Shown here: piece after piece, positions 12,296 through 23,952 of the stretch
Layout: each line of letters opens with the position of its first letter
How positions within the stretch are numbered: position 1 is the stretch's first letter
Assembly (NCBI GenBank): GCA_020055645.1
Contig: CM034546.1
Coordinates: forward strand, 2,356,001-2,420,000
Direction of reading: 5' to 3'
Source: Tomocerus qinae
Lineage: Eukaryota > Arthropoda > Collembola > Entomobryomorpha > Tomoceridae
Length of the DNA stretch: 64,000 bases
Program-made: the position numbers and the translations under genes
The notes under the pieces: generated by a model
Database searches by the model: none
What the model was told of the DNA's origin: nothing
The model's input: the letters and a program-made list of their open reading frames with translations, nothing else

Positions 12296-14769
12296 ATGAT
12301 TTTAATTGTGATACTTTTTCTATTTTTGTGGTACTTGAAAGAATCAGCTCGAAGAAGGGAATATCCGCCGGGTAAAATCATATTTTATAGAAAATTTATA
12401 ACCTTCCATTTATATACGTATACTCATACTACAAAAAGTGATTTGCTAGTACAAATTGTATATTCGGTGGCAGCTTTGTTTTAAATTTACGTACTAATTA
12501 TTGCTACTATAATTGTGTCACACACCTTTTAGAATTTAAAAATAGTGTTTGCTTATTTATGTATATAGTTTCAAGAAGTACATTTTATTATGTAAAAGGT
12601 AAACAACTTTTAAAGAATAGTTGTTTACGAGTTCAATCGAAAAATACTATTTAAAAAATTTAAACTTTATATTGCTCTTCGTTTCGCAAGCTTCTTGAGT
12701 CTGCAATTAGCGAACCATAAACCCAGTTTTTACTCTTCATTTCTTTTTACCATAGGACCATTAGCATTGCCTCTAATTGGCAACATTTTTCAAGTGGCAT
12801 GGGCTTCAGATCTCCCCAGTGTGGCTTTTCACACACTATCAAGAAAATATGGGAACATCATGACCCTTAAACTTGGAAAGCCGGACACCAGTAAATTAAT
12901 TCTCGCTCGTTATACAATCAAATTCCTAGATCACATTATAATGAAAAATCTTTTAGTCGTTATTTCAGATTTGAAAATTCTGCAGGAGATTCTAGACGGA
13001 AACGAGTTGAGCGAGCGTTCCTTGGAAATTGATGTCATTCGAGAAAGAATAAATCAACAAAATTTGGGAATTATTTTTTCTAACGGGCCCACTTGGGTGG
13101 AAACAAGGAAGTTCTCAATGAGGTATTTGAGGGAATTTGGTTTCGGAAAGACTGAATCTATGGAGACTTTAATCGGAAGGGAAGTCGAAGCCTGCATGGC
13201 GCATATCCAGAAGAAAATGAAACAAAATAACGACATTGTCCAAGTTGACAAACTATTTTCCATGTCGATGTTGAATATCATATGGAGTTTTGCAACTGGA
13301 GTCCGATTTGAACATGACGATCCAAAACTTAACACGTTGGTTAATGTCAGCGACAAGTTTTTGCAAAGTACCAACTTTGGTGCGAGTTTTACAACAACAT
13401 TTCCTATTTTGAGGAAACTATTTCCGGAGCTCTCAGGAAGGAATTTTCAGATACAAGCAATTCAAGATTTACAGAATTTCCTCCGCGTAATTTAAAAATA
13501 TCCAAGACTTTTTTTAAAATTTAGTATTTAAACTTATTTGAATAATTACTATATAATTACTGTTAGGAAATCATTAATGATTGCAAACAGCGCAAAGGAA
13601 GAGTATCAAATCCACAAAGTTTTGTCGAAATATTTATCAATCGTATTGAAGAAGATAAGGAAAATCCTATTTCAATTTTCACAGGTCAAAAGCCTTAAAC
13701 TTATTGCTAAGCAAGCCTTAATTCCTTAAAAGGCATATTATAGCACAAAATTATAATGGAAAGATAATTTGATGTACAGAAAATCAGTTGGTTATTGTCT
13801 TGATGGATTTATTCCAAGCTGGGGGTGAAACAGCTATCCAAGTCTTAGGGTTTTCTATTCTGTATCTTACTCTATATCCTGAAGTACAGAAAAAGATACA
13901 ATTGGAAATCGATAGACTTATTCCTAGGGAAACTGTTCCAAATTTAACCCACAAAAAAAGGTAATTTCTGAATGTCTAGTAATATATTATTCGATTCGTT
14001 TGAATTCGGTTTGAAAATAAATCTTTCTACGAATATTTTATGTTAATTTCAGCTTGATCTACACGCAAGCCACTATATACGAAATTTGCCGTCATGGAAT
14101 CATAGTTCCTGTCCCACCTGCACGAAAAATAACAAACGACTTTTATTACAAAAACTTCCTTTTCAAAAAGGTAGGTATAAATAAATAGATAGGTAGATTA
14201 TCTAAACAGTATAAAAAGAATCGCTTTTAAGGATCCCATCGGAGTTTATAACGTGACGTGAACACACAGTTAGACCAGGCATTACCATAAATAGTCATTG
14301 CTGGTGGTGAAATAAAGTAATTGTCTTAAAGAGCAGAAATTAAGTATTCAATATTTGTACAGGGAAATGACGTGATTTACAATATCTTCAGCATTTGCAT
14401 GGAAAAAGAATTTTGGGGAGACCCTGAACGCTTTAGACCAGAGAGATTTATCATGGAGGATGGTACATTGGATAATAAAATGTTTGACCGAATGTCCATT
14501 TTTGGCTACGGTATTGACATAATTTTTTATTAACAATACCAAATTTGTTCCAAGTAATTCTAGGTTGTAATATTTTGCGAATTGCAGGGAAAAGAATGTG
14601 CTTTGGGAATGTTTTGGCAATGAATACGATTTTCCTATTCATTACAACGCTGTTTCAGAGAATGTCTTTCCAACAGGTGCCTGGGGACCCTACACCCACT
14701 ACTAAACCTCGTTTGGGGATAACAATGTCTCCTCATCCTTTTGAAGTGCTTGTCAAGACAAGGAAATAG
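12296..14769 (+). CDS. Cytochrome P450, CYP2-clan-like, 8 exons
   Basis: Microsomal haem monooxygenase. Exons 12296-12371, 12756-12890, 12957-13486, 13567-13684, 13780-13960, 14053-14170, 14363-14510 and 14588-14769 have GT-AG borders and consistent phases, and sum to 495 aa. An N-terminal membrane anchor (MILIVILFLFLWYL) precedes a proline-rich hinge (YPPGPLALPLIGN). The C-helix reads WVETR. The I-helix is AGGETA, where the usual second Thr is Ala. The K-helix ExxR is EICR, and the PERF-type motif is DPERFRPERF. The haem-binding loop FGYGKRMCFG matches FxxGxxxCxG. All landmarks are in order, so the gene looks intact. The CYP2-clan assignment comes from the hinge and the intron-rich layout. 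Substrate is unknown, with hormone metabolism or detoxification both possible. Confidence 0.93.
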
Positions 14770-15148
14770 AACAAATAGCACATTTACTTTTTCATTTGGT
14801 AACGAGGGAAGCATTTCCCGTCTAATTAACTGGAAATATTTGCTGTAGTATTTGTAATGGTAATGGTTCATGGATGCAGTTTAACTTTCCCTAGCAAGGG
14901 TGTTCCTTTAATTATCTGTAGCTTAATTTAGGAATAAATGCCATTTACCATGTCGTGAGTATATACAACCTTCTATTCTTAGTTTTGTAAACCTGTTTGT
15001 TTGTTGAAGATGATTTTTGCAAAAAAAGAATTATTTATACTAAATCCGTCATTCGCAATTAAATAAAATTAAACAAGATGCCTAAACTTTTTGAAATTCA
15101 ATAGCAATACGGTGACCTAGTTAGTATGAACCACATTAATCACATCTA
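14770..15148. other. 3' flank of P450, no gene
   Basis: AT-rich 3' region; nothing further recognised before the foldback element. Confidence 0.5.
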
Positions 15149-16058
15149 CAGTATGTATTGAAAATGGGTATACATAGGAGTTTATGGGTATACATAGGAG
15201 TTTAGTATCCATAGCACTTTCATTGTTAGTTCACAGTACAAAAGCTCAATATGGAATTTTTACCAGCCAGATTTCCCTTTTATTATTTCATTGTTCATCT
15301 CTCTATCCTTCTTTTCGCAATAAATAATGCGTTGTTTCAATCTGAAGAACTCAATATGGATAAACTGTCAATAAGTGAGCGAATTGAAATTGTAAAGATG
15401 CGGACAACAATGTCGTTACGAAAGGTGGCTGAGAAATTCACTATCCTGGAAAGACAGTTAACAACAGAACAGCTCGGTTTGATAGGACTGGTTCCGTCAA
15501 AAACTTACCAAAAGTAGGAAGACAATTTTTTGATTTCTGAATTGGATGCTAAGGGAGTGGATCCTTACAACATTTGGTTTCAGCAAGACGGTGCTCCCCC
15601 ACATTATGCCATACAAGTATGGAATTGGTTAGATGAAACTTGATCATGATCATCATGATCAAGTGATCATGATCATCATGATCAAGTGACCATGATGATC
15701 AAGATCAAGTGATCATGATCATTATGATCTGTGGTAACTGCTACTGTTCTGATACTAACTGTCTTTCCAGGATAATGAATTCCTCAGCCACCTTTCGTAA
15801 CGACATTGTTGTCCGCATCTTTACAATTTTAATTCGCTCACTTATTGACAGTTTATCCATATTGAGTTCTCCAGATTGAAGCAACGCATTATTTATTGCG
15901 AAAAGAAGGAAAGAGAGACGAACAATGAAATAATAATTGGCTGGTAAAAATTGAAAATTGAACTTGTGTACTGTATACTAACAATGAAAGTGCTATGGAT
16001 ACTAAAATTCTATGTATACCCATAAACTCCTATGTATACCCACTTTCAATACATACTG
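15149..16058. mobile_element. Foldback mariner-like element, internally deleted
   Basis: TA at 15147-15148 and 16059-16060 flank the ends CAGTATGTATTGAAA and TTTCAATACATACTG. The arms are inverted copies of about 300 bp, and both encode a helix-turn-helix-like start (MDKLSISERIEIVK). The loop, at about 15530-15645, reads IWFQQDGAPPHYAIQVW, the second catalytic Asp block of Tc1/mariner-type transposases. The rest of the transposase is missing and stops follow, so the element is dead or non-autonomous. The GATCAT array at 15648-15731 lies beside this block. Confidence 0.82.
15648..15731. repeat. Palindromic GATCAT array
   Basis: Tandem TGATCATGATCATCATGATC units with AAG spacers, about 80 bp. 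Almost every unit is its own reverse complement, so it can extrude hairpins. It sits at the loop of the foldback element. Confidence 0.85.
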
Positions 16059-16784
16059 TATAGACAAAGAATAACAATGTATAAAATATTGAATATTTTA
16101 TACATTAAGTAAGACATCACAAGGGTACGCCTGAAAGAGGTCCGATGAAAAGCCTCCTCTCATCTATTGTTACACAACCAATAATACAATACAGCGTCTT
16201 GGGCAGCTCTATTATTCTTCTAGTCCAATCCACACAGAACTACACCTCGGGAATTCATGCAAATTGGGAAACCTTTCCTTCAGAAAAGAAAATATGTTAC
16301 GGTTCTAATTTAATTGCATTAAAATTTATTATATAGATATGATATTAATCATGATAACTACTTCTCTGATGCTGAAGGGCGTATTGTTAATAATATCGGT
16401 AGTTTGCTTACTAAAAAATAGATTGTCACAAATGAGACCAACCAAATGGTTATTAGTATTTGCGTTATGTTTAAATGGTATTATTACAAAACATAGTGAT
16501 GACCTTTGATTTCACACACTTTCAGCTTTTAGGCCCTTCTCTGTTTAAATTTATCGTATTAGAAGATACCTAACCACACAAGGTTAGAAAATTCAGCTAA
16601 ATGGATAGCTACGGAATTGCAAACTCAATCAAAGAGTCACCAAAAATAAAGTTTAAGTTTAAAATAATTAAAGACATTCAATTAAAATATTAATTAATAA
16701 ATATTAATTCATTTATACTCTCGTTGGAGGCTGTCCCGGGCATCATTAACAATCATTCAATTAAAGGAAAAAATGGAATCCTTA

Positions 16785-17546
16785 TGGCACACACAGGAAT
16801 TTTGTATGGCAAGAAGTTTTAGTAAACAGTCGTACTTTGTATGGTGTGTTATAGAAAACCGTGTGAAACTTTCTGGTAGATAAAGGAATTATGTATGGTA
16901 CTAATAAGAGTACCAAGAGTAAGTTAAGGTTAAACAATGTATTGGTAATTCGGAAAGTAAGGTACTTCTTTTATCTAGTAATCTGATCGAAGATAACTTG
17001 GTATTAGCTGTATTTCTTTGGAAATATATATTCATTTGTTTGCCTTTAGTGTGACAGTTAGTACTTGAGTGAACTCACCATGATGGCTGTGTCAAAAGTT
17101 ATAAGTTTGGAATATCAACGCTAGAAAAGTATTGACATTGCCTAATTTTACTTGATTATTGAATTGACATTGCCTAATTTTACTTGATTATTGAATTGAC
17201 ATTATCTAATTTTACTTGATCATTGAATTGACATTGCCTAATTTTACTTGATTATTGAATTGACATTGCCTAATTTTACTTGATTATTGAATTGGCATTG
17301 CCTAATTTTACTTGTTTACCTAATTTGCTTTCTTAATTTTCTAATGCATATAAATAAAAAAATATGTACTTGCAATGACGAAACATTTACATTTTCTATG
17401 TCACGTCCACCATTCTTTGTCTCACAATAGTACCATACATAATTCCTTTATCTACCAGAAAGTTTCACACGGTTTTCTATAACACACCATACAAAGTACG
17501 ACTGTTTACTAAAACTTCTTGCCATACAAAATTCCTGTGTGTGCCA
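16785..17546. mobile_element. Foldback element with a 32-bp tandem core
   Basis: The ends TGGCACACACAGGAATTTTG and its inverse at 17527-17546 are flanked by TA (16783-16784 and 17547-17548). Arms of about 125 bp pair through GTAAACAGTCGTACTTTGTA and AGAAAACCGTGTGAAACTTT. Near the core a 32-bp unit (TTGACATTGCCTAATTTTAC and 12 more bases) is repeated six times at 17132, 17164, 17196, 17228, 17260 and 17292. There is no coding capacity. Confidence 0.85.
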
Positions 17547-17548
17547 TA

Positions 17549-19560
17549 AACTTTAATTCGCAACCTCAATTAAAACGTTATTTTGTCTATGATTTGCTTT
17601 ATCAAGGGAAGCATTAACATACATAAATATTGTTTCTTTGGTGCTAATTTTAAGTTTTAATTTTGTAATTACAAAGAAAATGATTCCAATTGATGCAAAT
17701 TATATTAGTATATATATTATGCATGCACAAGCAATCTTTTCGTATAAAATGGCCAAACTATTTGTGAAGGTTAATGTAATTGACATTGAAAGCAGAAAAT
17801 TATAAATGAACGTGCGTGTTTTAACATTCGGCAATGAGTTCATTATGCAAAGCATAAATAGTTTGTGGTTCCAGTATTCATCTGGCATTGACGTAATATT
17901 TAAAGTGTTTGAATATAGAATTACACTGCATTTATTGCAACTTTTACTCTAACTTCTTCTCATTATAGAATATTGTATTTTAATTTAACAATGACATTAA
18001 GGTAATAACATTTTCAATTTACATAATAGATTCACGAAAATACAAATATTCATTTTTAATATCCAACTTCACCAATTAACAAGTACAATTATACTATTAC
18101 TCTCTAAATTGTTTAGCATAAGTATTTGCATTCAAAGGCGGAAGAGAAAAATTTCCAGCAATGAATGGCCACAGTTACAGCTTATTATATTATCATTATT
18201 TGAAATGTCGTTTGTATTGCGTAAATGGTTATATCAGTATTAAAAACAGGGCAAACCGGGCCAAAACATAATGTCTGTAATATTGTGTCTTAATCTGTCA
18301 TACTAATACTACGAAAGCTGATACAGAACTACAAATAAGATAGTGGAGTAGATTCGTTCAGGATTTGCTTTTACAAATATCAGGACGTTTTACCACCGTT
18401 TATTCATAGTGATGCAACATTTTATCTTGTTACTCATGAAGTTACACATACACATCGACAAAATAACGTCCGCTCCTTCAAGCTTTGGGCATTAGCAGGC
18501 TAAACGTTGGAATACTGAGTATTACGTTTGCCAAGTAATACAATACCCTGAAATTACACAAAAGAAAATTATAAAGACTACATGATAGGCTCTATGCCGT
18601 TAATACTGCCTATGCCGTAAATTCAATTAATGGTACTTGATTTTTGGCTGCAGGTCTTAAATTACTTCCTGTTTATGTATGTTTGTTACTTACGTTTTTG
18701 ATATTTTTGAATTGTTTTTGATATTTTCGAACCGTTTTTAGTTTTTGGTATTATCAAACTGCTTTAATTCATTTATGAAACTTTTTATTTTAGAATTGCT
18801 TTATTCATTTTCGAAACTTTTCAATTAGAATTCCTTTAAAAATTTGCAAATTACTTTTACTATTTTCAAATTGTATTAAGTATTATCAAATTGCTTTAAA
18901 AGTACTTCCAAATTGTTTACATATTTTCAGATTGTTTTAAATTTTTTTTAAATTTTTTTAAATTTTTTTCAAATTGTTTAAATTTTTTCAAATTGTTTAA
19001 AATTTTTTCAAATAGTTTAAAATTTTTTCAAATTGTTTAAAATTTTTTCAAATTGTTTCAAATTTTTTCAAATTGTTTAAAATTTTTTCAAATTGTTTTA
19101 AATTTTTTCAAATTGTTTTATTTTTTCAAATTGTTTTAAATATTTTTAAATGATGTCTATCATCCATTTTTTATATTGTAGGTATGAATTGCATATTATT
19201 GGATAACTTTGGAACATTTTTGAGTAATCCTGGACAATATTTGAAGATATTGCATATGGACCGAAAAACAAATTATTTCCAGCTATAAATATCAGTTTTA
19301 ATTAGGCTGCCCTAAATTAGAATATATTTTGTTTTGACCCTGTGTATGCTAGACATCTTGCTTTTATTCAAAATATTTTTATTTATCCCAGCGTTTATTG
19401 GGTATTACGAGTTTATTAGAAATCTGGTTTTATTAGGACTGTAGACCGTTTACGGCTTTTACGGCATTACGTCTTTTTTACATTGTGTATACTTGTATAT
19501 TTATCTACCAAGCTACCCACTCGACTCACCCGTATATAGTAAAAGCACATCCAGTAAGAG
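17549..19560. other. Intergenic, AT-rich with low-complexity block
   Basis: No gene seen. About 18690-19150 is a degenerate array built from units like TTTCAAATTGTTTAAAATTT, becoming more regular from about 18960. Confidence 0.6.
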
Positions 19561-19600
19561 TATAAAGGCAAGAAGACTCACAGCATGAATACTCAGTTTC
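19561..19600 (+). promoter_or_regulatory. TATA and initiator of the VWA-RBR gene
   Basis: TATAAAGG at 19561-19568 and an arthropod-type initiator TCAGTT with A at 19595 are about 34 bp apart, the expected spacing. Confidence 0.6.
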
Positions 19601-20666
19601 GTTTCTCTTGTCGTCCTTGAAACTTCCAGCTGATTGTCAATTTGTAGTCTGTGTCTGTACTAGAGCCACAGTCTATCTCACGTTTGAATTCATGAACACT
19701 TGGCCGAGTTTTGGCTGCATGTACTACCTATAAACATTGGGGAGGTATCCACACACAACGTGCAAAAATACTTTTACTGATTTACATAATTATAACACCT
19801 GTCTTCATTCTGCCAGTGATTTCAAATAAACGCTGCAAGAGACTGGTTTACAATTTTTGAAGACGGTCTGCAGTCTGAAAAGGTATAATTTTTATTGCTA
19901 TTGCAATACCTTTTTAAAAATTTTAAATTCTTGTTCATTCTTTCCGGCGAGAATGTGCTAATAGTTTTGGTATATTAAGTTTAAAGTGCTTCATATTATG
20001 TAAAGTAATAATTTGGAGATATTTGGTTCAAAGTGGAAAATATTTATAAGTTAATGTAGGCATTGGCAAATTGGCATTAGATAATTTTTGTACCATTAAA
20101 ATTTGTATTTTTGCTTTTAAAAAAATTTACCCCATGATTATTACAATGTACTCTAAATCTGAATATTATTGTATAACCAATATTTATGGTTTTCCTTTCT
20201 GTTATATGTGTAATATCTTAAAATTACAAAGATTGAAGATATACGTATCTCTACTAGAAATCAAGTTTGCTAACTTAATTTCACTATTTAATTTAATTTA
20301 AAAGCAATTTATTAACTTCCTTTCAGGATAAGATGAGATTAATATCTTAGTGCGAAGAGAAATTCCATTAACATCCCATTTAATTATTATTTTATACTCG
20401 TTTTGTACTTTATTATTATTTTGTATTATTTTGCACTCGCGTTTAAATGGAGTGGATTTTTTAAAATTAAATTTTATGATTCATAGCAATGACCACACAA
20501 ATTTTTCCTACCAATTTCACGAGGCAGTTTGATATTAAAAACGACATTTGGGTTTCTTGCAGATTAGTCAATTTAATATATATGAATACTTTGGATTGGC
20601 TTGGATTACCCGAATACATAGATTTATGTTGAAAACTCTTAAAAAATTTCTTATTTCTTGTTGCAG
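19595..20666 (+). other. Probable 5' UTR exon and intron of the VWA-RBR gene
   Basis: A non-coding exon about 19595-19882 ends at the donor AAAG|GTATAA. The acceptor TTGTTGCAG|GC at 20665-20666 begins the coding exon. The intervening 784 bp is AT-rich; frames in it are not supported. The same acceptor and intron end reappear in the pseudogene at 29.6 kb. Confidence 0.5.
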
Positions 20667-20696
20667 GCAGTTGGCAGATTTAGTAAATCCGGATTT

Positions 20697-23600
20697 ATGA
20701 TGGAGAAAGATCAACTTTACGATTTATGCATCGTGGCGGATGCAACCGCCTCCATGTCAACATTTTTGCAAGGTCTAAATTCTTCCCTCCCTCAGATTCT
20801 TGACTTGTCACTGTTGACTGATGCATTCGCAGGAATTTCGGTTATCGCCTACCGGGATTACTGCGACGTCCCAATTATTGAATGGTCAGGTTGGACCGGT
20901 AAGGGGGACAGAGAAGACAAATACATTGACTACGAACAGCTCATTTCATTTTCGTCTTCCATTAGAGCTATGGGAGGTGGAGATACCCCAGAAGCTGCCA
21001 AGACTGCGGTCTACGAAGTTGTGAAGCATTTGCATTCAGGCAGAAAGACCGTTGTCATTTGGTATGCAGATGCACCACCTCACGTCCTCAACGGAAAGTC
21101 ATATAGCGGAAATTTAGAACGAGAAGTAAAGAATTTAACTTCAGCTGGAGGAGATGCGCTGAAGTGTCTTGACTGGATTAGCGCCTGCAAAATTCTGTCT
21201 GAAAAGAATGTCCAAGTATTCCCAATCGTTACCGCAGACGACAACTTTACCGAGAGCTGCTTTTGCTTCTTGGCTCATTTCACCGGAGGCCGCGTCTTAA
21301 AAATTAATTCACTCTCCCCAGTTTCCATTTCTAATTCTACAATCAATATTTTACTGCATTGGATGGGAATTCAAGATTTCGATGTGTATGAAAAATTTGT
21401 TCGTCCAATTAATTTAACTGTTGGAGATAAAGAAAAAATTGATAGTTTACAAACAGAATCAAATGCTCAAGGCTTTTTCAGCCGTAGAATGCAAAATGAT
21501 GCCGACAGTATTCCAGAGAAAATTCCTAGTCTCGATAAGCCATTGGATAGTTTTCACCAAAGATTTACCAGTGATGAAAATTACAAACGCTTTGCGATGA
21601 GAATGCTAAGTAAAATCATCCAGAGAGATGTAACGACAATCTCATTGAATCCCGTATTTGGATCCCTGTGGAGAGCGGCATGTAATGATCGTTTAAATGA
21701 GGATAGAGTAGCACTAATTAACGATTTCAGTGTCGCCGTGTCAAAAATTTCAGACGAAGACTCAAAGCAACGGATGAAAGCTTGGCTGGAGGAGAGTTAC
21801 GACAACACCGAAGAGATTCGACTAACCTTGGAAAGTATTCCCCAAGAAGAAAAGTACCCAGCTGTGTACATCGACCCTACTGTCGCCGAAGTAGGGTCGA
21901 AATATTGGAAACGAGAAGATCTCTTAGAAATTTCTCGTTCTTGCAATGCTAAAGTACTGCAAAGACTCACTAAAGTGCTTACCAGTCTGACTTACATTCC
22001 CGACGAGTCTTGTCTACCTGCACATTTGAAAGCCCAAAGTGATTTGCCCATTCTGCCTTTAGCCTTGCTGGAGAAGAGATATGCTTCACCTGGGAAATCT
22101 TTCTGGAATTTGCTACTCCACCTTGTCCTCCCTGGAACTATTCTTAGCAAGAGGCCAGCTTCATTACTGGCAGGTCTTTGCTTCAGCATTGAAGTGCCCT
22201 TCCTCAAGGAGAAGGCCTTTAAGAATATTTCGGGTAGAAAAGGAACTTGGGCTGATAAGGAAATCCCCGAAAACTGGAGCCCTGATTGCATTCGTCTTCT
22301 GCTCTCCATCGACGAAAAGGCGACCGAATCTGGAGGAATTCTAGACGCATTTGAGCGAAAATTATTTTTCAATTTATATCGCTTTCGTACACTTGAAATG
22401 AATTTAAGCCATCCTGTAAATTTAATGATTGGACACACTCCCACTAAATCATACGCGCCTATTGGTCCCTTGAAACTATGCAACTCTTGCGGTATTCGTC
22501 GAAGTATTACTATAATGGCAGAAACAAAATGCGGACTCTGTTGTGGCACTTATGAAGACCTGGAGACAGAAAAGAAACGTAAGTCTACTAGAGTCGCTCT
22601 AGACGAAGACGCAGAAAATACGAAAGCCTGTTGGGTCGAGTGTCGAGACCTTAAATGCCGAGCTCAATATATTGTATACAATGTGGAAGATTTGAATGTC
22701 CAACCCAAGTGCCACTATTGCCGAGTTAACGAGGCATGTCCTTTTGTCGAATGTAGTCGATGTTTAAATCGAATGGTATATCCTGTCAGTATGCGCCCAA
22801 AAGAAGGTACTAAAGATTGGCAATGTGTATTTTGCAAGCATAGCCTACCCTCGATCGTGGAAGAGACGACTACAGTGCAAAAACTCGGATCTGAAAATGG
22901 AAATGCTTGGCTGTTGGGCGATCAAGATAAATTATCATTTGAGAAAAAATCTATTTTTAATATTGTTCAAAATCATGATTTGAAATGGTTGGAGCAAAGT
23001 CTGAATATCCTTTCCGAGAATCCTTCTCTAAGTCTAAAATACCGATCAAAGCAGATTCACAACACCCACGCCATTGTTGAGAATGTAAAATCAATTCTCT
23101 CTTCTGGGAAATTGTACAAAAATATATGTTCCCTCTGTTTTGAAGATTTTCGTCCTGATTTATTGGCAATGGCTTGTGGTAGGAAAGGATGTCAGCAGTT
23201 GGCTTGTTCCGATTGTCTCATTTCATGGTATGGACAAAACGCCCCTGGCAAAATCCTCAACCTGATGACACTCAACTGTCCATTTTGTCGACGACGTCCA
23301 ACTGGAAAAACTGTCAGAAAGTATTCCCCTAACATCCGTGGCATCATTGGCTTCGATACAATTGTCAGCGAACAAGATGAATGGGTACACGCGTGGTGTA
23401 TGGATTGTGGAAGTGCCAAGCGATTAATGCAACGGGAATGTGCTCGTGAATATCATGATGTCCAGAATTGGTCTTGTGAAGATTGTATCCAAAAACAATT
23501 TGTCCTCAAAGGAAGTAAATCTGTAACAAATATTAAGGATTGTCCAGGATGTACGGTAACTACCGAAAAATTTGCAGGATGTAATCACATTACTTGTCCC

Positions 23601-23729
23601 TGTGGAGTGCACTGGTGCTGGGTTTGTAGTTTTCAAGCTCCATCTGCTGTGGAAATCTACTCTCATCTTGCGGAGACACACGGGGGCATTTTCGACTTTT
23701 ATGATAACGATAGTGACGTAGAGGACTAA
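20697..23729 (+). CDS. VWA domain plus RBR-type E3 ubiquitin ligase
   Basis: A single coding exon of 1010 aa from MMEKDQLYDL; the frame runs open upstream to 20658, but the acceptor at 20666 and the tandem Met favour 20697. Residues 6 to about 235 form a von Willebrand A domain with a MIDAS-like DATAS (15-19) and GGGDTPEAA (93-101). A central, mostly helical region follows. Next are several CxxC zinc knuckles (from about CNSCGIRR, and KCHYC, CSRC). The C-terminal RBR module has RING1 from CSLC (about 811) to CPFC (863), an IBR about 900-930, and RING2 about 949-977. In RING2, GCNHITC places the catalytic Cys at about 962 and is followed by HWCWVC. RBR enzymes pass ubiquitin through that Cys (family knowledge). 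The acidic tail ends DSDVED. VWA-RBR fusions are not a standard animal layout, and substrate and partners are unknown. Confidence 0.88.
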   Translation: MMEKDQLYDLCIVADATASMSTFLQGLNSSLPQILDLSLLTDAFAGISVIAYRDYCDVPIIEWSGWTGKGDREDKYIDYEQLISFSSSIRAMGGGDTPEAAKTAVYEVVKHLHSGRKTVVIWYADAPPHVLNGKSYSGNLEREVKNLTSAGGDALKCLDWISACKILSEKNVQVFPIVTADDNFTESCFCFLAHFTGGRVLKINSLSPVSISNSTINILLHWMGIQDFDVYEKFVRPINLTVGDKEKIDSLQTESNAQGFFSRRMQNDADSIPEKIPSLDKPLDSFHQRFTSDENYKRFAMRMLSKIIQRDVTTISLNPVFGSLWRAACNDRLNEDRVALINDFSVAVSKISDEDSKQRMKAWLEESYDNTEEIRLTLESIPQEEKYPAVYIDPTVAEVGSKYWKREDLLEISRSCNAKVLQRLTKVLTSLTYIPDESCLPAHLKAQSDLPILPLALLEKRYASPGKSFWNLLLHLVLPGTILSKRPASLLAGLCFSIEVPFLKEKAFKNISGRKGTWADKEIPENWSPDCIRLLLSIDEKATESGGILDAFERKLFFNLYRFRTLEMNLSHPVNLMIGHTPTKSYAPIGPLKLCNSCGIRRSITIMAETKCGLCCGTYEDLETEKKRKSTRVALDEDAENTKACWVECRDLKCRAQYIVYNVEDLNVQPKCHYCRVNEACPFVECSRCLNRMVYPVSMRPKEGTKDWQCVFCKHSLPSIVEETTTVQKLGSENGNAWLLGDQDKLSFEKKSIFNIVQNHDLKWLEQSLNILSENPSLSLKYRSKQIHNTHAIVENVKSILSSGKLYKNICSLCFEDFRPDLLAMACGRKGCQQLACSDCLISWYGQNAPGKILNLMTLNCPFCRRRPTGKTVRKYSPNIRGIIGFDTIVSEQDEWVHAWCMDCGSAKRLMQRECAREYHDVQNWSCEDCIQKQFVLKGSKSVTNIKDCPGCTVTTEKFAGCNHITCPCGVHWCWVCSFQAPSAVEIYSHLAETHGGIFDFYDNDSDVED

Positions 23730-23803
23730 ATCATAACCCTAATTTGTATATGCTAATTCCATGCCGCCCAATGTATTTATTTATGCATTAAGTAATGTGA
23801 CTT

Positions 23804-23946
23804 CCAGGCATCGAAAATTTCTTGTAACCTCCATCGCCCGCCCACCTCAAGGAGGCGTGGCTTTGGGCTAAGCTAAAGTGTGGAAATGAGAAAATAGGCG
23901 GGGTCGACCAGTTACACTGGAAATTTAAACTTTTTCGATGCCTGGC
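23804..23946. mobile_element. Small MITE in the 3' flank
   Basis: CCAGGCATCGAAAA at the left and TTTTTCGATGCCTGG at the right form inverted ends. TGACTT flanks both sides (23798-23803 and 23947-23952), a plausible 6-bp target duplication. No coding capacity. Confidence 0.55.
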
Positions 23947-23952
23947 TGACTT

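Noticed and set aside
20071-20532. Two frames upstream of the VWA-RBR exon
   Set aside because: They lie in the probable 5' UTR intron, are low in complexity and start partly at non-ATG codons.
21992-22549. 185-codon frame opposite the VWA-RBR gene
   Set aside because: Antisense shadow of the long coding exon; no independent signals.
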